Assembly (NCBI RefSeq): GCF_003206135.1 | Contig: NZ_PZJT01000016.1 | Location: 52,217-114,442, forward strand | From: Salinicola salarius | GTDB taxonomy: Bacteria; Pseudomonadota; Gammaproteobacteria; Pseudomonadales; Halomonadaceae | Direction of reading: 5' to 3' | DNA: 62,226 bases | Shown: one piece after another, positions 24,504 through 35,318 of the stretch | Position numbering within the stretch: position 1 is the first letter of the stretch | Layout of the letters: each line of letters begins with the position of its first letter | Notes under the pieces: generated by a model | Told to the model about the DNA's origin: nothing | The model's input: only the letters and a program-made list of their open reading frames with translations | The model's database searches: none | Made by a program: the position numbers and the translations under genes

Positions 24504-25802
24504 ATGCCCACGATTCAACGGGTCGAAGTTCAGGACATTCGCTTCCCGACCTCCCGCGAGCTGGACGGGTCGGATGCCATGAATGCCGCGCCGGATTACT
24601 CGGCCACCTATGTCATCCTGCATACCGACGCCGACGACGGCATTACCGGCCATGGCCTGACCTTCACCATCGGCCGGGGCAACGAGATCTGCGTCAGGGC
24701 AGTGGAATCTCTCGCCTCCCGCCTGGAGGGGCGCTCGCTTTCGGATATCACCGCCGACATGGGCGCCTACTGGCGCGAGCTGACCAGCGGCGACAGTCAG
24801 CTGCGCTGGCTGGGGCCGGAAAAGGGCGTCATTCATCTGGCCTGCTCGGCGATGATCAACGCGATCTGGGATCTGTGGGCGAAGCATGAAGGCAAGCCGG
24901 TGTGGAAGCTGCTCGCCGACATGACCCCGGAAGCGCTGGTGCGGTGTCTCGACTTTCGCTTCGTTACCGATGCACTGACCCCGGAAGAGGCGATCGGCCT
25001 GCTCAAGCGTCGCGAGGCCGGCAAGGCCGAACGCGAAGCCGCACTGCGCGAGCACGGCTATCCGGGCTACACCACCTCGGCCGGCTGGCTCGGCTACTCG
25101 GAAGAGAAGATGCGCCAGCTCTGCCGCGATGCCATCGCCGATGGCTGGGACCACTTCAAGCAGAAGGTCGGCGGCGACATCGAGGAGGATCGAAGGCGCG
25201 CCCGCATCCTGCGCGAAGAGATCGGCGAAGCGCGCCTGCTGATGATGGATGCCAACCAGATGTGGGACGTCGACGAGGCGATCGCCAACATGCGCCGGCT
25301 GGCGGAGTTTCGTCCTCACTGGATCGAGGAGCCGACCAGCCCCGACGACGTGCTGGGTCATGCCGAAATCCGCCACCGCCTGGCGCCGATCGGCGTCGCC
25401 ACCGGCGAGCATTGCCACAACCGGGTGATGTTCAAGCAGCTGTTCCAGGCCGATGCGATCGATTTCTGCCAGCTCGACGCTGCTCGGCTGGGAGGCCTCA
25501 ACGAAGTGATCGTGGTGCTGCTGATGGCCGCGAAGTACGACATTCCCGTCTGTCCCCATGGCGGCGGCGTGGGCCTGTGCGAATACACCCAGCACATCTC
25601 GATGTTCGACTACATCGCGGTTTCCGGCTCGCTGGAAGGCCGTTTGCTCGAATACGTCGACCATCTCCACGAACATTTCGTCGACTCGGTACAAATCCGC
25701 CGCGGGCATTACCTGGTGCCGGATGCCCCCGGCTACAGCGTCACCATGAAGGCGGACTCCCTCGCCGCTCATCGATATCCCGATGGCAGCGCCTGGCAAT
25801 GA
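24504..25802 (+). CDS. fucD: L-fuconate dehydratase (enolase superfamily)
   Basis: A 432-aa magnesium enzyme converting L-fuconate to 2-keto-3-deoxy-L-fuconate. It closely follows the FucD/human ENOSF1 pattern: DIRFPTSRELDGSDAMN, the loop GYPGYTTSAGWLGYSEE, the general-base Lys-x-Lys (FKQKVGGD), metal ligands in MMDANQMWD, HWIEEPTSPDD, and ATGEHCHN, and the catalytic histidine in CPHGGGVGLCE. Known homologues also dehydrate L-galactonate and D-arabinonate. Next-step enzymes matching L-fuconate are 20 kb upstream, at 3654 and 4534. A TRAP system follows. The ATG at 24504 aligns with the known N-terminus. Confidence 0.92.
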   Translation: MPTIQRVEVQDIRFPTSRELDGSDAMNAAPDYSATYVILHTDADDGITGHGLTFTIGRGNEICVRAVESLASRLEGRSLSDITADMGAYWRELTSGDSQLRWLGPEKGVIHLACSAMINAIWDLWAKHEGKPVWKLLADMTPEALVRCLDFRFVTDALTPEEAIGLLKRREAGKAEREAALREHGYPGYTTSAGWLGYSEEKMRQLCRDAIADGWDHFKQKVGGDIEEDRRRARILREEIGEARLLMMDANQMWDVDEAIANMRRLAEFRPHWIEEPTSPDDVLGHAEIRHRLAPIGVATGEHCHNRVMFKQLFQADAIDFCQLDAARLGGLNEVIVVLLMAAKYDIPVCPHGGGVGLCEYTQHISMFDYIAVSGSLEGRLLEYVDHLHEHFVDSVQIRRGHYLVPDAPGYSVTMKADSLAAHRYPDGSAWQ

Positions 25803-25919
25803 CGGCGCCGCCGACCCGAGCATTCGGACGCCGCCGAGACCCGCGGCGCCGCACTGCACGTCACTCACGCCATGCACGCCAATTGCGCTATTCACTTCAC
25901 TAACGTTCTGGAGCTGAAG

Positions 25920-27020
25920 ATGACAACAATCACATCATCGCCTTCCGCCACGCGATCCCGTCGCGCCCGTTCTCCGTTGACCTCGCTGATGGTGGCAACC
26001 GTTCTGAGCCTGACCAGCCTGTCGGCCGTCGCGGCCACCGAAATGCCCCCGATTCCGGAGGTCAAGGGCGATGTCGTCAAAGGGGACGGCAACGACTACA
26101 GCCTCAAGTTCAATATCGGCCTGACCCAGTCCAGTGCCCAGTATCGCGGTCTGGAATACTTCAAGAAGATCGTCGAGCAGCGTAGTGACGGCCATATCGA
26201 GGTGCAGACCTTCCACAGCGCCCAGCTCGGCGACGATCTCCAGTCGGTCAGCGCGCTTCAGGCCGGCACGCTGGAAATGACGGCGCCTTCCACCTCGCCG
26301 ATGGTGAGCATGTTCCCGCAGTTTGCCGTATTCGACCTGCCGTTCCTGTTCCCGACGCCGGAAATCGCCGACAAGGTGCTCGACGGCGAGATCGGCCAGC
26401 AGATGCTGGAGGACGCCTCGACCAAAGGCCTCGTGGCCATCGGCTGGGCCGAGAATGGCTATCGCCAGTTGACCAACAGCAAGCAGCCGGTGGCCTCCCC
26501 CTCGGATCTGGATGGCCTCAAGGTTCGCACCATGCAGAACCCGATCCACCTGGACATCTGGCGCACGCTGGGTGCCAATCCGACACCGATGTCTTTCGCC
26601 GAGCTGTTCACTGCACTGGAGCAGGGTGTCGTCGACGGTCAGGAAAACCCGTGGATTACCATCGAATCGTCGAAATTCAATGAGGTACAGCCGTACGCCA
26701 CCGAAACGAATCACGTCTACACGCCTTTCATCACGCTGGTTTCCGAGCGTTTCTGGGACCGTCTGCCGGAGAGCTATCAGCAACTGCTGCGTGAGGCCGC
26801 CAAGCAGATGGGCGACTACGAGCGTCATGTCAGCCGCGTCATGAATGACCAGATCAAGCAGGAACTGAAAGACGAAGGCATGCAGATCACCGAGCTGACG
26901 CCGGAACAGATCGCGACCTTCCAGGAGGATCTGGCGCCGGTCTACGACGAGTGGCGGGACAAGATTGGCGGCGATCTGATCGACCGTATCCGCGCCGAGT
27001 CCCAGGCTCAGTCGAAGTAA
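25920..27020 (+). CDS. TRAP transporter substrate-binding protein (DctP family)
   Basis: A 366-aa periplasmic receptor. A long, basic N-region (residues 1-19) precedes the signal-peptide core LMVATVLSLTSLSAVAA, with cleavage likely near residue 40. The mature protein carries the DctP signatures GLKVRTMQNPIH (carboxylate-clamping arginine) and GANPTPMSFAELFTALEQGVVDGQENP. It follows fucD after 117 bp and precedes its own DctQ/DctM genes, so L-fuconate or a similar aldonate is the likely ligand. The ATG at 25920 has GGAGCTGAAG upstream; an upstream in-frame ATG at 25872 would spoil the signal peptide. Confidence 0.9.
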   Translation: MTTITSSPSATRSRRARSPLTSLMVATVLSLTSLSAVAATEMPPIPEVKGDVVKGDGNDYSLKFNIGLTQSSAQYRGLEYFKKIVEQRSDGHIEVQTFHSAQLGDDLQSVSALQAGTLEMTAPSTSPMVSMFPQFAVFDLPFLFPTPEIADKVLDGEIGQQMLEDASTKGLVAIGWAENGYRQLTNSKQPVASPSDLDGLKVRTMQNPIHLDIWRTLGANPTPMSFAELFTALEQGVVDGQENPWITIESSKFNEVQPYATETNHVYTPFITLVSERFWDRLPESYQQLLREAAKQMGDYERHVSRVMNDQIKQELKDEGMQITELTPEQIATFQEDLAPVYDEWRDKIGGDLIDRIRAESQAQSK

Positions 27021-27084
27021 GTGCCGATTCGCCGCAGGCGTCACGGACGCCTGCGGCTAGCCCTGCGTGATCATGGAGGTCATG

Positions 27085-27588
27085 ATGAATGCCGACTCCC
27101 CCGCCACCCGGGGTCTCCTGGGCTGGCTCCGCCAAACGCTGGAAATCGCTGCCGGGCTGCTCGTGCTCGGTGTGGTCTTCTGCGTCACGGCCAACGTCTT
27201 TGGACGCTTCGTCCTCAACTATTCCTACACCTGGGCCGAGGAACTCTCCCGGGTGCTGTTCATCTGGCTGGTGCTGCTGGGCGCAGGCGTAGGCAGTCTC
27301 GGCAACGAGCATGTGGCGGTCACCTTCTTCCGCGACAAGGCGCCTGGCGGACTACGCAAGGCTGCCGCTCTGTTGAGCATTGCCATCGTCTACATCGTCT
27401 GTATCTGCATTCTGCTGGGGTTCAAGGAAGTGATCTCGGGCTACACCAGCGCCACGCCGATGCTGGGCATTCCCCAGACCTTCCTTTATAGCGCCATGCC
27501 AGTGATGGCGATCCTGACGATGATCGCCAACACCATTGCCTTGGTCGAATTGATCAGAGGCGCCCCGTTCCGGAGCAAGACATCATGA
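27085..27588 (+). CDS. TRAP transporter small membrane subunit (DctQ)
   Basis: A 167-aa four-helix membrane protein with the DctQ segment FGRFVLNYSYTWAEELSRVL and GVGSLGNEHVAV. Three in-frame upstream starts exist (27067, 27073, 27082); the ATG at 27085 is best spaced from GGAGG at 27075-27079. Its stop overlaps the dctM start (ATGA). Confidence 0.88.
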   Translation: MNADSPATRGLLGWLRQTLEIAAGLLVLGVVFCVTANVFGRFVLNYSYTWAEELSRVLFIWLVLLGAGVGSLGNEHVAVTFFRDKAPGGLRKAAALLSIAIVYIVCICILLGFKEVISGYTSATPMLGIPQTFLYSAMPVMAILTMIANTIALVELIRGAPFRSKTS

Positions 27589-28841
27589 TTCTATGGAGCA
27601 TTCTGATAGGGCTTGCCATCTGTATCGTCATCGGCATGCCGATCTCGTTCGGTCTCGCGGCCATCAGCCTGTTCATCTTCTTCGAATCCGGCTATGCGCT
27701 GTCGCCGATCGTGTCGCAGGCCGTCAACGGGCTGGACTCCTTTCCTCTTCTGGCGATTCCCTTGTTCATTCTGGTCGGGGAAGTGATGAGCGCGGGCGGT
27801 ATCGCCACTCGACTGGTCCGTCTCGCCAGCGCCCTGGTCGGTTTCGTCGCCGGTGGCCTCGGCCAGGTGGCAGTGCTCACGTCAATGTTCTTCGGCGGCA
27901 TCAGCGGCTCCGCCGTGGCCGATGCCTCCGCCGTCGGCAGCATGATGATCGAGCCGATGAAGCAGCATCGCTACAGTGCGCCAATGGCAACGGCCATCGT
28001 GGTTGCCGCTTCGGTAGTGGGCATCATCATTCCGCCGTCGATCCCGATGATCCTGTTTGGCGTGGTCACCAACACCTCGATTTCACAGCTGTTCATGGCG
28101 GGGATCGTGCCCGGCATCCTGATCACGCTGGGGCTGGCGGCCACTACCTACGTACAATCGCGCAAGAACGGGCGCGGCCAGCCGTTCTCGGTGCCTGAGC
28201 TGTTCGCGGCATTGAAGGAGGCCCTGCTGGCGCTGCTGTTGCCGGTCATCATCGTCGGGGGCATTCTCTCCGGCGTGTTCACACCGACCGAGAGCGCGGC
28301 GATCGCCCTGGTCTACGCCTTCGTGGTGTCGTTCTTCATCTATCGCAGCCTGACATTGAAGCGCTTCTTCGAGCTTTGCATCGCTACCGGCAAGCTCACC
28401 GGCGTCGTGATGCTGCTGCTGGCGTTCGCCAGCGTGCTGGCCTGGCTGCTGACCGCCAACATGATTCCGCAGCAACTGGTGGTCAGCCTGTCGGCCATCA
28501 CCGAGAACCAGTTCCTGCTGCTGCTGATTCTGACCGGATTCCTGCTGGTGGTCGGCTTCTTCATGGACCTGACCCCGGCGATGGTCATTCTGGCCCCGCT
28601 AATGACGCCGGTGGTGGTCAAGCTGGGGGTCGATCCGGTCTATTTCGGCGTGCTGATGTCGTTCGTGCTGGGGATCGGCCTGATCACGCCACCGGTGGGA
28701 ACGGTGCTCTATGTCGGCTGCGGCGTGGGCAGGGTCGGCATGGAGAGCCTGGTGAAGAGCCTGCTGCCCTTCTATTTCACGCTGATCGCGCTGCTGGCGC
28801 TGTTCCTGCTCTTCCCCCAGATCGTGCTGTGGTATCGCTGA
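27585..28841 (+). CDS. TRAP transporter large permease subunit (DctM)
   Basis: A 418-aa multi-helix permease, translationally coupled to the preceding DctQ gene. GGISGSAVADASAVGSMM and IIIPPSIPMILFG in the N-half and TESAAIALVYAFVVS plus GLITPPVGTVLY in the C-half are standard DctM features. With the two upstream proteins it forms the second complete TRAP importer of the island. The next gene, an FAD oxidase, starts 71 bp later. Confidence 0.9.
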   Translation: MILWSILIGLAICIVIGMPISFGLAAISLFIFFESGYALSPIVSQAVNGLDSFPLLAIPLFILVGEVMSAGGIATRLVRLASALVGFVAGGLGQVAVLTSMFFGGISGSAVADASAVGSMMIEPMKQHRYSAPMATAIVVAASVVGIIIPPSIPMILFGVVTNTSISQLFMAGIVPGILITLGLAATTYVQSRKNGRGQPFSVPELFAALKEALLALLLPVIIVGGILSGVFTPTESAAIALVYAFVVSFFIYRSLTLKRFFELCIATGKLTGVVMLLLAFASVLAWLLTANMIPQQLVVSLSAITENQFLLLLILTGFLLVVGFFMDLTPAMVILAPLMTPVVVKLGVDPVYFGVLMSFVLGIGLITPPVGTVLYVGCGVGRVGMESLVKSLLPFYFTLIALLALFLLFPQIVLWYR

Positions 28842-28912
28842 GGCCAGGTGATTTCGATGATGCTGAATGATTTCGACGATGTCCCCTTCGATGATCTCTG
28901 GAGAGGTGGTTC

Positions 28913-30340
<1,428 letters not shown>

Positions 30341-30388
30341 CGCGCCGGGTTCGGATCCGGCGCTCGATCCCGTTCAGGAAGCTTTGTC

Positions 30389-31315
30389 ATGCCCCATTCC
30401 CACACACGTTCGGACCGTCACGCCCACCCCGATAGCCGGAGCGTTGCCGTCATCGGCACCGGCATCATGGGCGCGCCCATGGCCAGCCGTCTGGCGGCGG
30501 CGGGCCATCGCGTACGCGCCTGGAATCGCTCGCCGGACAAACTGGTTCCGTTGCAGCGCGCCGGCGTGGAAGCGGCCGGTTCTCCGGTGGCCGCCGCCCG
30601 CGACGCCGATGTCGTCATCGTCATGCTGAGCGCCGGGCCGGTCTGTGACGAGATTCTGCTGGGCGAGGATGGCGTCATCGCCAAGATGTCGCCCGACAGC
30701 AGCCTGATCGTGATGAGCTCGATTCCCGCGGATACCGCCCGGCACCAGGCGGAGATCGCGAACCGCCACGGCGTCGGCTACCTGGACGCCCCGGTCTCCG
30801 GCGGCGAGCGCGGCGCCATCGATGGCACGCTGGCGATCATGGCCGGCGGCGAGGCGGACGTGTTCGAACGCTGCCGGGCCTTGCTGGCGAACCTCGGCCG
30901 CCCGACCCATGTCGGCCCTGCCGGGAGCGGCCAGCTTGCCAAGCTCGCCAATCAGATGATCGTCGCGAACACGATCGCCACGGTGGCGGAAGCGCTGCTG
31001 CTGGTGGAACGTGGCGGCGCCGATCCCGCACAGGTGCGTGAGGCGCTGATGGGCGGCTTCGCGGATTCGACGATCCTCAAGATGCACGGCCAGCGCATGC
31101 TCGAACGAGATTTTGCCCCCGGCGGTCCTGCCAAGTGGCAATACAAGGATACCCAGACGGCGATGGCAGAGATGACCCGCCTGGGACTGGAACTTCCGGT
31201 CAGCATCCAGGCCGATGCGCTGTTCGGCGACATGCTGGGCCACGGCGATGGCGAACTGGACCACAGCGCGCTGATCCGGGAACTCCGCCGTCGAAATGGC
31301 ATGGCCGTCGACTGA
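30389..31315 (+). CDS. 3-hydroxyisobutyrate dehydrogenase-family reductase (GarR/tartronate-semialdehyde reductase-like)
   Basis: A 308-aa beta-hydroxyacid dehydrogenase. The NAD(P) loop GTGIMGAPMASRL starts near residue 23, the substrate loop is DAPVSGGERGAIDGTL, and the catalytic lysine sits in GQLAKLANQMI. Relatives reduce tartronate semialdehyde to D-glycerate or act on 3-hydroxyisobutyrate or succinic semialdehyde. A short extra N-terminal tail of about 20 residues (MPHSHTRSDRHAHPDSR) precedes the fold. It is the last gene of the fucD operon and converges on the GntR gene. Confidence 0.82.
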   Translation: MPHSHTRSDRHAHPDSRSVAVIGTGIMGAPMASRLAAAGHRVRAWNRSPDKLVPLQRAGVEAAGSPVAAARDADVVIVMLSAGPVCDEILLGEDGVIAKMSPDSSLIVMSSIPADTARHQAEIANRHGVGYLDAPVSGGERGAIDGTLAIMAGGEADVFERCRALLANLGRPTHVGPAGSGQLAKLANQMIVANTIATVAEALLLVERGGADPAQVREALMGGFADSTILKMHGQRMLERDFAPGGPAKWQYKDTQTAMAEMTRLGLELPVSIQADALFGDMLGHGDGELDHSALIRELRRRNGMAVD

Positions 31316-31350
31316 CATTGGCGGGCGCCCGCCCGCTTGTGGGCTTCGGC

Positions 31351-32331
31351 TCAGCGCTGGCTGAGCCAGCGCAGATAACCCGGTGCCTCCAGCTCGCCGG
31401 AATGGCGGAAGTTGGCCAGGCGCTCCTGGACCAGCGACTCCGAGGCCTCGAGATGTTGATGCAATGCCGAGCCGGCCAGCGCGGGGCGGCGTGACTGCAT
31501 GGCTTCGAATACCTGTCGATGCGCGTCAAAGAATGGATCGCCCGGTGGCAATTCGATCTCTCCGCCCAGCAAGTGCTTGCTGATCAGCAGGATTGGCCGC
31601 GTGCGCTGCAGCATGATCAGGATCTCGGCATTGCCGCCATGCTCCAGGGCCTCGTGATGCAGGTCGTTTTCCAACGCATCGAGCTGACTGGCCTGAACCT
31701 CGGGATATCGGGTCTGCGCCTGATCCAACCTGTCGAGATAGCGGCGGATCGCGGCGTCGGGAATCCGGTCGCAGGCGCGCGCGATCATGAACGGCTCCAG
31801 CTGTCGTCGGGCATCGTAGAGCTGATGCAGCCGTTCGTCGTCCAGCGGCACCACGTTCCAGCTGCTGTACTTGATCTTCTCGACCACTCCCAGCGACTGC
31901 AGTTGCAGCAGGATGCGATACGTCGTGGCACGGCTCACGTCCAGCGACTTGGCCAGTTGCAGCTCGTTGAGCTCGAGACGCCCTTTCATCGAGCAGAGCA
32001 CGATATCGTGTTCGACCTTTTCCGCCAGGGCGCGCCAGGAGTCCGTGCGCCTGACCGAAGCCCGCCCGCCTGCCGCACGGAAGTCAGCCGCGGTCAGCGA
32101 GCGGCGCACGATCGTGTGCGGATCGCGTCCCACCAGAAACCCCCGCCCCTCGAAGCGGCTGATGGTACCCTCCTGATGTAAACGCCCCAGAGTCTGGCGC
32201 ACCGGGGAGCGGCTCATGCCGAAGATTTCAGCGATGTTGCCTTCGAGCAGTACCAACCCCGGCTCCAGGTGTCCGCTCGCCATGCTGCGCAGCAGCGCAT
32301 CGTATAACTGGTCCTTGAGTGTCTTGGCCAT
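31351..32331 (-). CDS. GntR-family regulator with two winged-helix domains and an FCD domain
   Basis: A 326-aa protein, about 80-100 residues longer than usual FCD-GntR proteins. Residues about 5-68 form a GntR winged helix (EGNIAEIFGMSRSPVRQTLG). A second winged-helix-like unit covers about 103-162 (NELQLAKSLDVSRATTYRIL ending in EKIKYSSWNVVPL). The FCD ligand domain follows at about 165-310. The two DNA-binding units look like diverged copies. It ends convergent with the reductase at 30389 and probably closes the sugar-acid island. Target and ligand are unknown. The ATG at 32331 was preferred to one 15 codons upstream. Confidence 0.8.
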   Translation of the reverse strand: MAKTLKDQLYDALLRSMASGHLEPGLVLLEGNIAEIFGMSRSPVRQTLGRLHQEGTISRFEGRGFLVGRDPHTIVRRSLTAADFRAAGGRASVRRTDSWRALAEKVEHDIVLCSMKGRLELNELQLAKSLDVSRATTYRILLQLQSLGVVEKIKYSSWNVVPLDDERLHQLYDARRQLEPFMIARACDRIPDAAIRRYLDRLDQAQTRYPEVQASQLDALENDLHHEALEHGGNAEILIMLQRTRPILLISKHLLGGEIELPPGDPFFDAHRQVFEAMQSRRPALAGSALHQHLEASESLVQERLANFRHSGELEAPGYLRWLSQR

Positions 32332-32524
32332 CGACTCATTTCCGCGACGTGACAGGATCGAATCGGGACATGCCACGATTCAGCGATAACGAGTATTGCA
32401 TACAAAGTTCGTCACTGACTGCCCGACATAGGGACTATGGCCTCGCCTGGCTTGTTTACTTGGTTCGTTTACCTGGCTTGTTTTACCTGAAGGGCGACCG
32501 ATCAGCGATGTGCGAGCGACAGGC

Positions 32525-32558
32525 AAAATAAAACGCCGCCCACGTTATGTGGGCGGCG
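32525..32558 (-). terminator. Intrinsic terminator of the DEAD-box helicase gene
   Basis: A perfect 10-bp stem CGCCGCCCAC/GTGGGCGGCG (32534-32543 and 32549-32558) with a five-base loop is followed on the minus strand by TTTTATTTTG. It lies about 50 bp beyond the helicase stop codon. Confidence 0.9.
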
Positions 32559-32609
32559 TCTCGATACTACCAGGGGCTGGGCCCCGCTAACGGATCAGTC
32601 GTCGGCAGT

Positions 32610-34325
32610 TCAAGCGCGAGAGCGTCGAACCGGCGCATCGCCATCGCTGCGACGACGCGGTGCACGCTCGGGCGCGCCCTGATCTTCAGAGATCTCCAGC
32701 GGACGGCCGCCGACGCGGGCCCGTGACATCTTGGCCAGAATCGAGGGTGGCAGACCACTCGGCAGCTCGACCACGGAGAAGGCGTTACGGATATCGATAC
32801 GACCGATGCGGCCCCCTTCGATGCCACCTTCATTGGCCAGAGCACCGACCAGTTGGCCCGGCTTGACGCCATCCTTGTGGCCTACCGAGACGCGGTAGCG
32901 AGTCATGCCTTCACGCGGCGTGCTTTCGCGGCGGCGCGGCGCGCGTTCACGACCGCTATCGCGACCGCCATCACGGCCATTGTCGCGACGCGACGGCGAG
33001 CTGGTGATACGTCCGATCGGCGCTTCACCGGCTCGCGCCAGCGTGGCCAATGCCGCCGCCAGATCGATCGGGTCATGACCTTCCTCGACCAGCTTCTCGA
33101 TCAGCGCACGCTGATGATCGGCACCGGCTTCGAGCATCTCGCGCAGACGCGCACTGAAACGGTCGTCGCGGTGGGCACGAATGGCCGCTTCGTCGGGCAG
33201 CGGCATCTCGGTCATGGCCTGACCGGTCGCCTGCTCGACCCAGCGCACCTTGCGGGTTTCACGACCGCCGGCAAAGGTGATGGCGACACCGTCACGACCG
33301 GCACGGCCGGTACGACCGATGCGGTGAATATAGGCTTCGGAGTCCTGCGGGAGGTCATAGTTGACCACGTGCGTGATACGCGGCACGTCGAGACCGCGAG
33401 CCGCGACGTCGGTCGCGACCAGCACGTCGACCTTGCCACGCTTGAGACGGGTCACGGTGCGCTCACGCAGGCTCTGGTCGAGATCGCCCGAGAGACCGGC
33501 GGCATTGACGCCACGAGCGGTGAGCTGCTCCACCAGCGTGGTACAGGCAGCACGCGTACGCACGAACACGATAGCCGCGTCGACCGTTTCGACTTCGAGG
33601 ATACGCGCCAGTGCTTCCAGCTTGCTGGGGCCTTCGACACGCACCACGCGCTGTTCGATGTTCTCGCCGGTGCTGACCTTGGATTCGATGGTCACCTTGA
33701 CCGGATCGACCAGGTAGCGGTTGACGATACGCTCGATCTCGCTCGGCAGCGTAGCCGAGAAGAACACCCGCTGGGCATCTTTCGGCGTGTCCGATACCAC
33801 ACGCTTGACGTCGTCGATGAAGCCCATGCGCAGCATTTCGTCGGCTTCGTCGAGAACCAGCGCCGAAAGACCATCGAGCTTGAGACTGCCACGATCCAGG
33901 TGATCGATGATTCGACCGGGCGTTCCCACGACGACCTGCGCCCCCCGCTTCAGCGCGGTCAACTGCTCACGATAATCCTGACCGCCACAAAGGGTGGCGA
34001 TTTCCAGCCCTTTCAGATTCTGGCCATACTTGGAGAAAGACACGGCGACCTGCTGCGCCAGTTCCCGCGTCGGAGCCAGCACCAGGACTTGCGGTTCACG
34101 CCGACCGAGGTCGAGCCGGCTCAGCAACGGCAGCGCGAACGCCGCAGTCTTGCCGGTGCCGGTTTGCGCCTGGCCCAGCATGTCGCGACCTTCCAGCAGC
34201 GCAGGGATCGTCTGCGTCTGGATCGGTGAAGGAGTTTCATAGCCCAGGGTTTCGAGGGCAGTCAGTACTTCCGGCAATAGCGCCAGATCGCCAAAGCTAG
34301 GCGAAACAGTAACAGTCGAGGTCAT
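32610..34325 (-). CDS. deaD: DEAD-box ATP-dependent RNA helicase (DeaD/CsdA type)
   Basis: A 571-aa RNA helicase for ribosome assembly and cold-shock RNA remodelling. All core motifs are present: Q motif (SPIQTQTIP), AQTGTGKT, PTRELAQQ, DEAD, SAT, and HRIGRTGRAG. A basic RG/RD-rich linker (about 450-480) leads to a DbpA-type RNA-binding domain (YRVSVGHKDGVKPGQLVGAL onward), as in DeaD. The protein ends in a basic tail. It has its own terminator and a long upstream gap consistent with a leader RNA. DbpA is less likely because of the extended linker and the length. Confidence 0.9.
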   Translation of the reverse strand: MTSTVTVSPSFGDLALLPEVLTALETLGYETPSPIQTQTIPALLEGRDMLGQAQTGTGKTAAFALPLLSRLDLGRREPQVLVLAPTRELAQQVAVSFSKYGQNLKGLEIATLCGGQDYREQLTALKRGAQVVVGTPGRIIDHLDRGSLKLDGLSALVLDEADEMLRMGFIDDVKRVVSDTPKDAQRVFFSATLPSEIERIVNRYLVDPVKVTIESKVSTGENIEQRVVRVEGPSKLEALARILEVETVDAAIVFVRTRAACTTLVEQLTARGVNAAGLSGDLDQSLRERTVTRLKRGKVDVLVATDVAARGLDVPRITHVVNYDLPQDSEAYIHRIGRTGRAGRDGVAITFAGGRETRKVRWVEQATGQAMTEMPLPDEAAIRAHRDDRFSARLREMLEAGADHQRALIEKLVEEGHDPIDLAAALATLARAGEAPIGRITSSPSRRDNGRDGGRDSGRERAPRRRESTPREGMTRYRVSVGHKDGVKPGQLVGALANEGGIEGGRIGRIDIRNAFSVVELPSGLPPSILAKMSRARVGGRPLEISEDQGAPERAPRRRSDGDAPVRRSRA

Positions 34326-34810
34326 TTCACACCTTGGAGTGGCCGGTAGGCACCGGCGAAAATGTCATGGCATCGGTGGCGTGATCACCACGGAATGCCG
34401 GTCGCACCTGGCATTGCGCTTGTCGCCCCGCGGATGACGGGAGCGATAGCATATGTGGCGACCTTGATGCGCCCGGTTGCTTGAAACATCAACCGATCTA
34501 GGCGCTCCATCGTTGCATCCGGACGCGAAAAACGGCTTGGCCGCGCGTCATGTACGAGATACGTCCGGTGCTGGGCATCGATTCACAAGTCGATGGCGTC
34601 GATTACAGACATATCGGCAGGATGGTGGGGTCAACACATGCGAGGAAGCGCTACTATACCATCGGCGTAGGCGTTTCGCCACCCGAACGTAAAAATCCTA
34701 CAGAAAGGGTCGCCAACGGAACCTCGAATGAAGCTCTGAGCCGAACGCCGTAGACTGAACGCCCTTTGATGTTTTCTATCTCCAACACGAACACGCCGAG
34801 CCTTCCCGCC
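34326..34810. other. Intergenic region between deaD and yaiI
   Basis: A 485-bp gap between divergent genes. Cold-shock helicase genes often have long leaders, and this space would allow one on the minus strand. I see no convincing gene, terminator or named RNA here; the short open frames have no recognisable content. Confidence 0.4.
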
Positions 34811-35278
34811 ATGCCGACACCCAAGCCCACCCTGTGGATCGATGCCGACGCCTGCCCCCGCGTCGCTCGCGACATCATCATTCGGGCCGCCGAACGCACC
34901 CGCACCCAGACCTGGATGGTCGCCAATCATGCGCTGCCGTTACCGCCCTCGGCCTGGGTCAAATCGCGAATGGTGGCCCACGGATTCGATGCCGCGGACA
35001 ACGCGATCGTCGAGGCTGTCGCGACCGGCGACCTGGTCATCACCAGCGATCTGCCGCTGGCGCAGGAAGTGATCGAACGTGGCGCCGAGGTCATGACCAC
35101 CCGCGGCGAAAGCCTGAATATCGACAACGTCAAGGCGCGAGTGCAGATGCGGGACTTCATGGAGACGCTGCGCGCCAGCGGCGAACATACCCAGGGGCCC
35201 AACGCCTATACCGATGGTGATCGCCGGGAGTTCGCCAACGCGCTGGATCGATGGCTGCAACGCCATGCCCGTGGCTGA
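34811..35278 (+). CDS. yaiI: YaiI/YqxD family protein (UPF0178)
   Basis: A 155-aa member of a conserved NYN/PIN-like family of unknown role. The N-terminal WIDADACPRVARDIIIRAAE and DLVITSDLPLAQEVIERGAEV are hallmark strings, with acidic residues that could bind metal as in nucleases. The ATG at 34811 (MPTPKPTLWID) is preferred; an in-frame ATG at 34766 adds an unlike extension. The neighbour yqjG is convergent, 40 bp away. Confidence 0.85.
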   Translation: MPTPKPTLWIDADACPRVARDIIIRAAERTRTQTWMVANHALPLPPSAWVKSRMVAHGFDAADNAIVEAVATGDLVITSDLPLAQEVIERGAEVMTTRGESLNIDNVKARVQMRDFMETLRASGEHTQGPNAYTDGDRREFANALDRWLQRHARG

Positions 35279-35318
35279 CACGGCCACTGCCAGCGCGTAG
35301 TAGGTCGTGAACTGGCTC

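Noticed and set aside
34326..34810. Structured leader RNA or small gene upstream of deaD
   Set aside because: The gap is long enough, but I found no motif, strong stem or convincing reading frame to support one.
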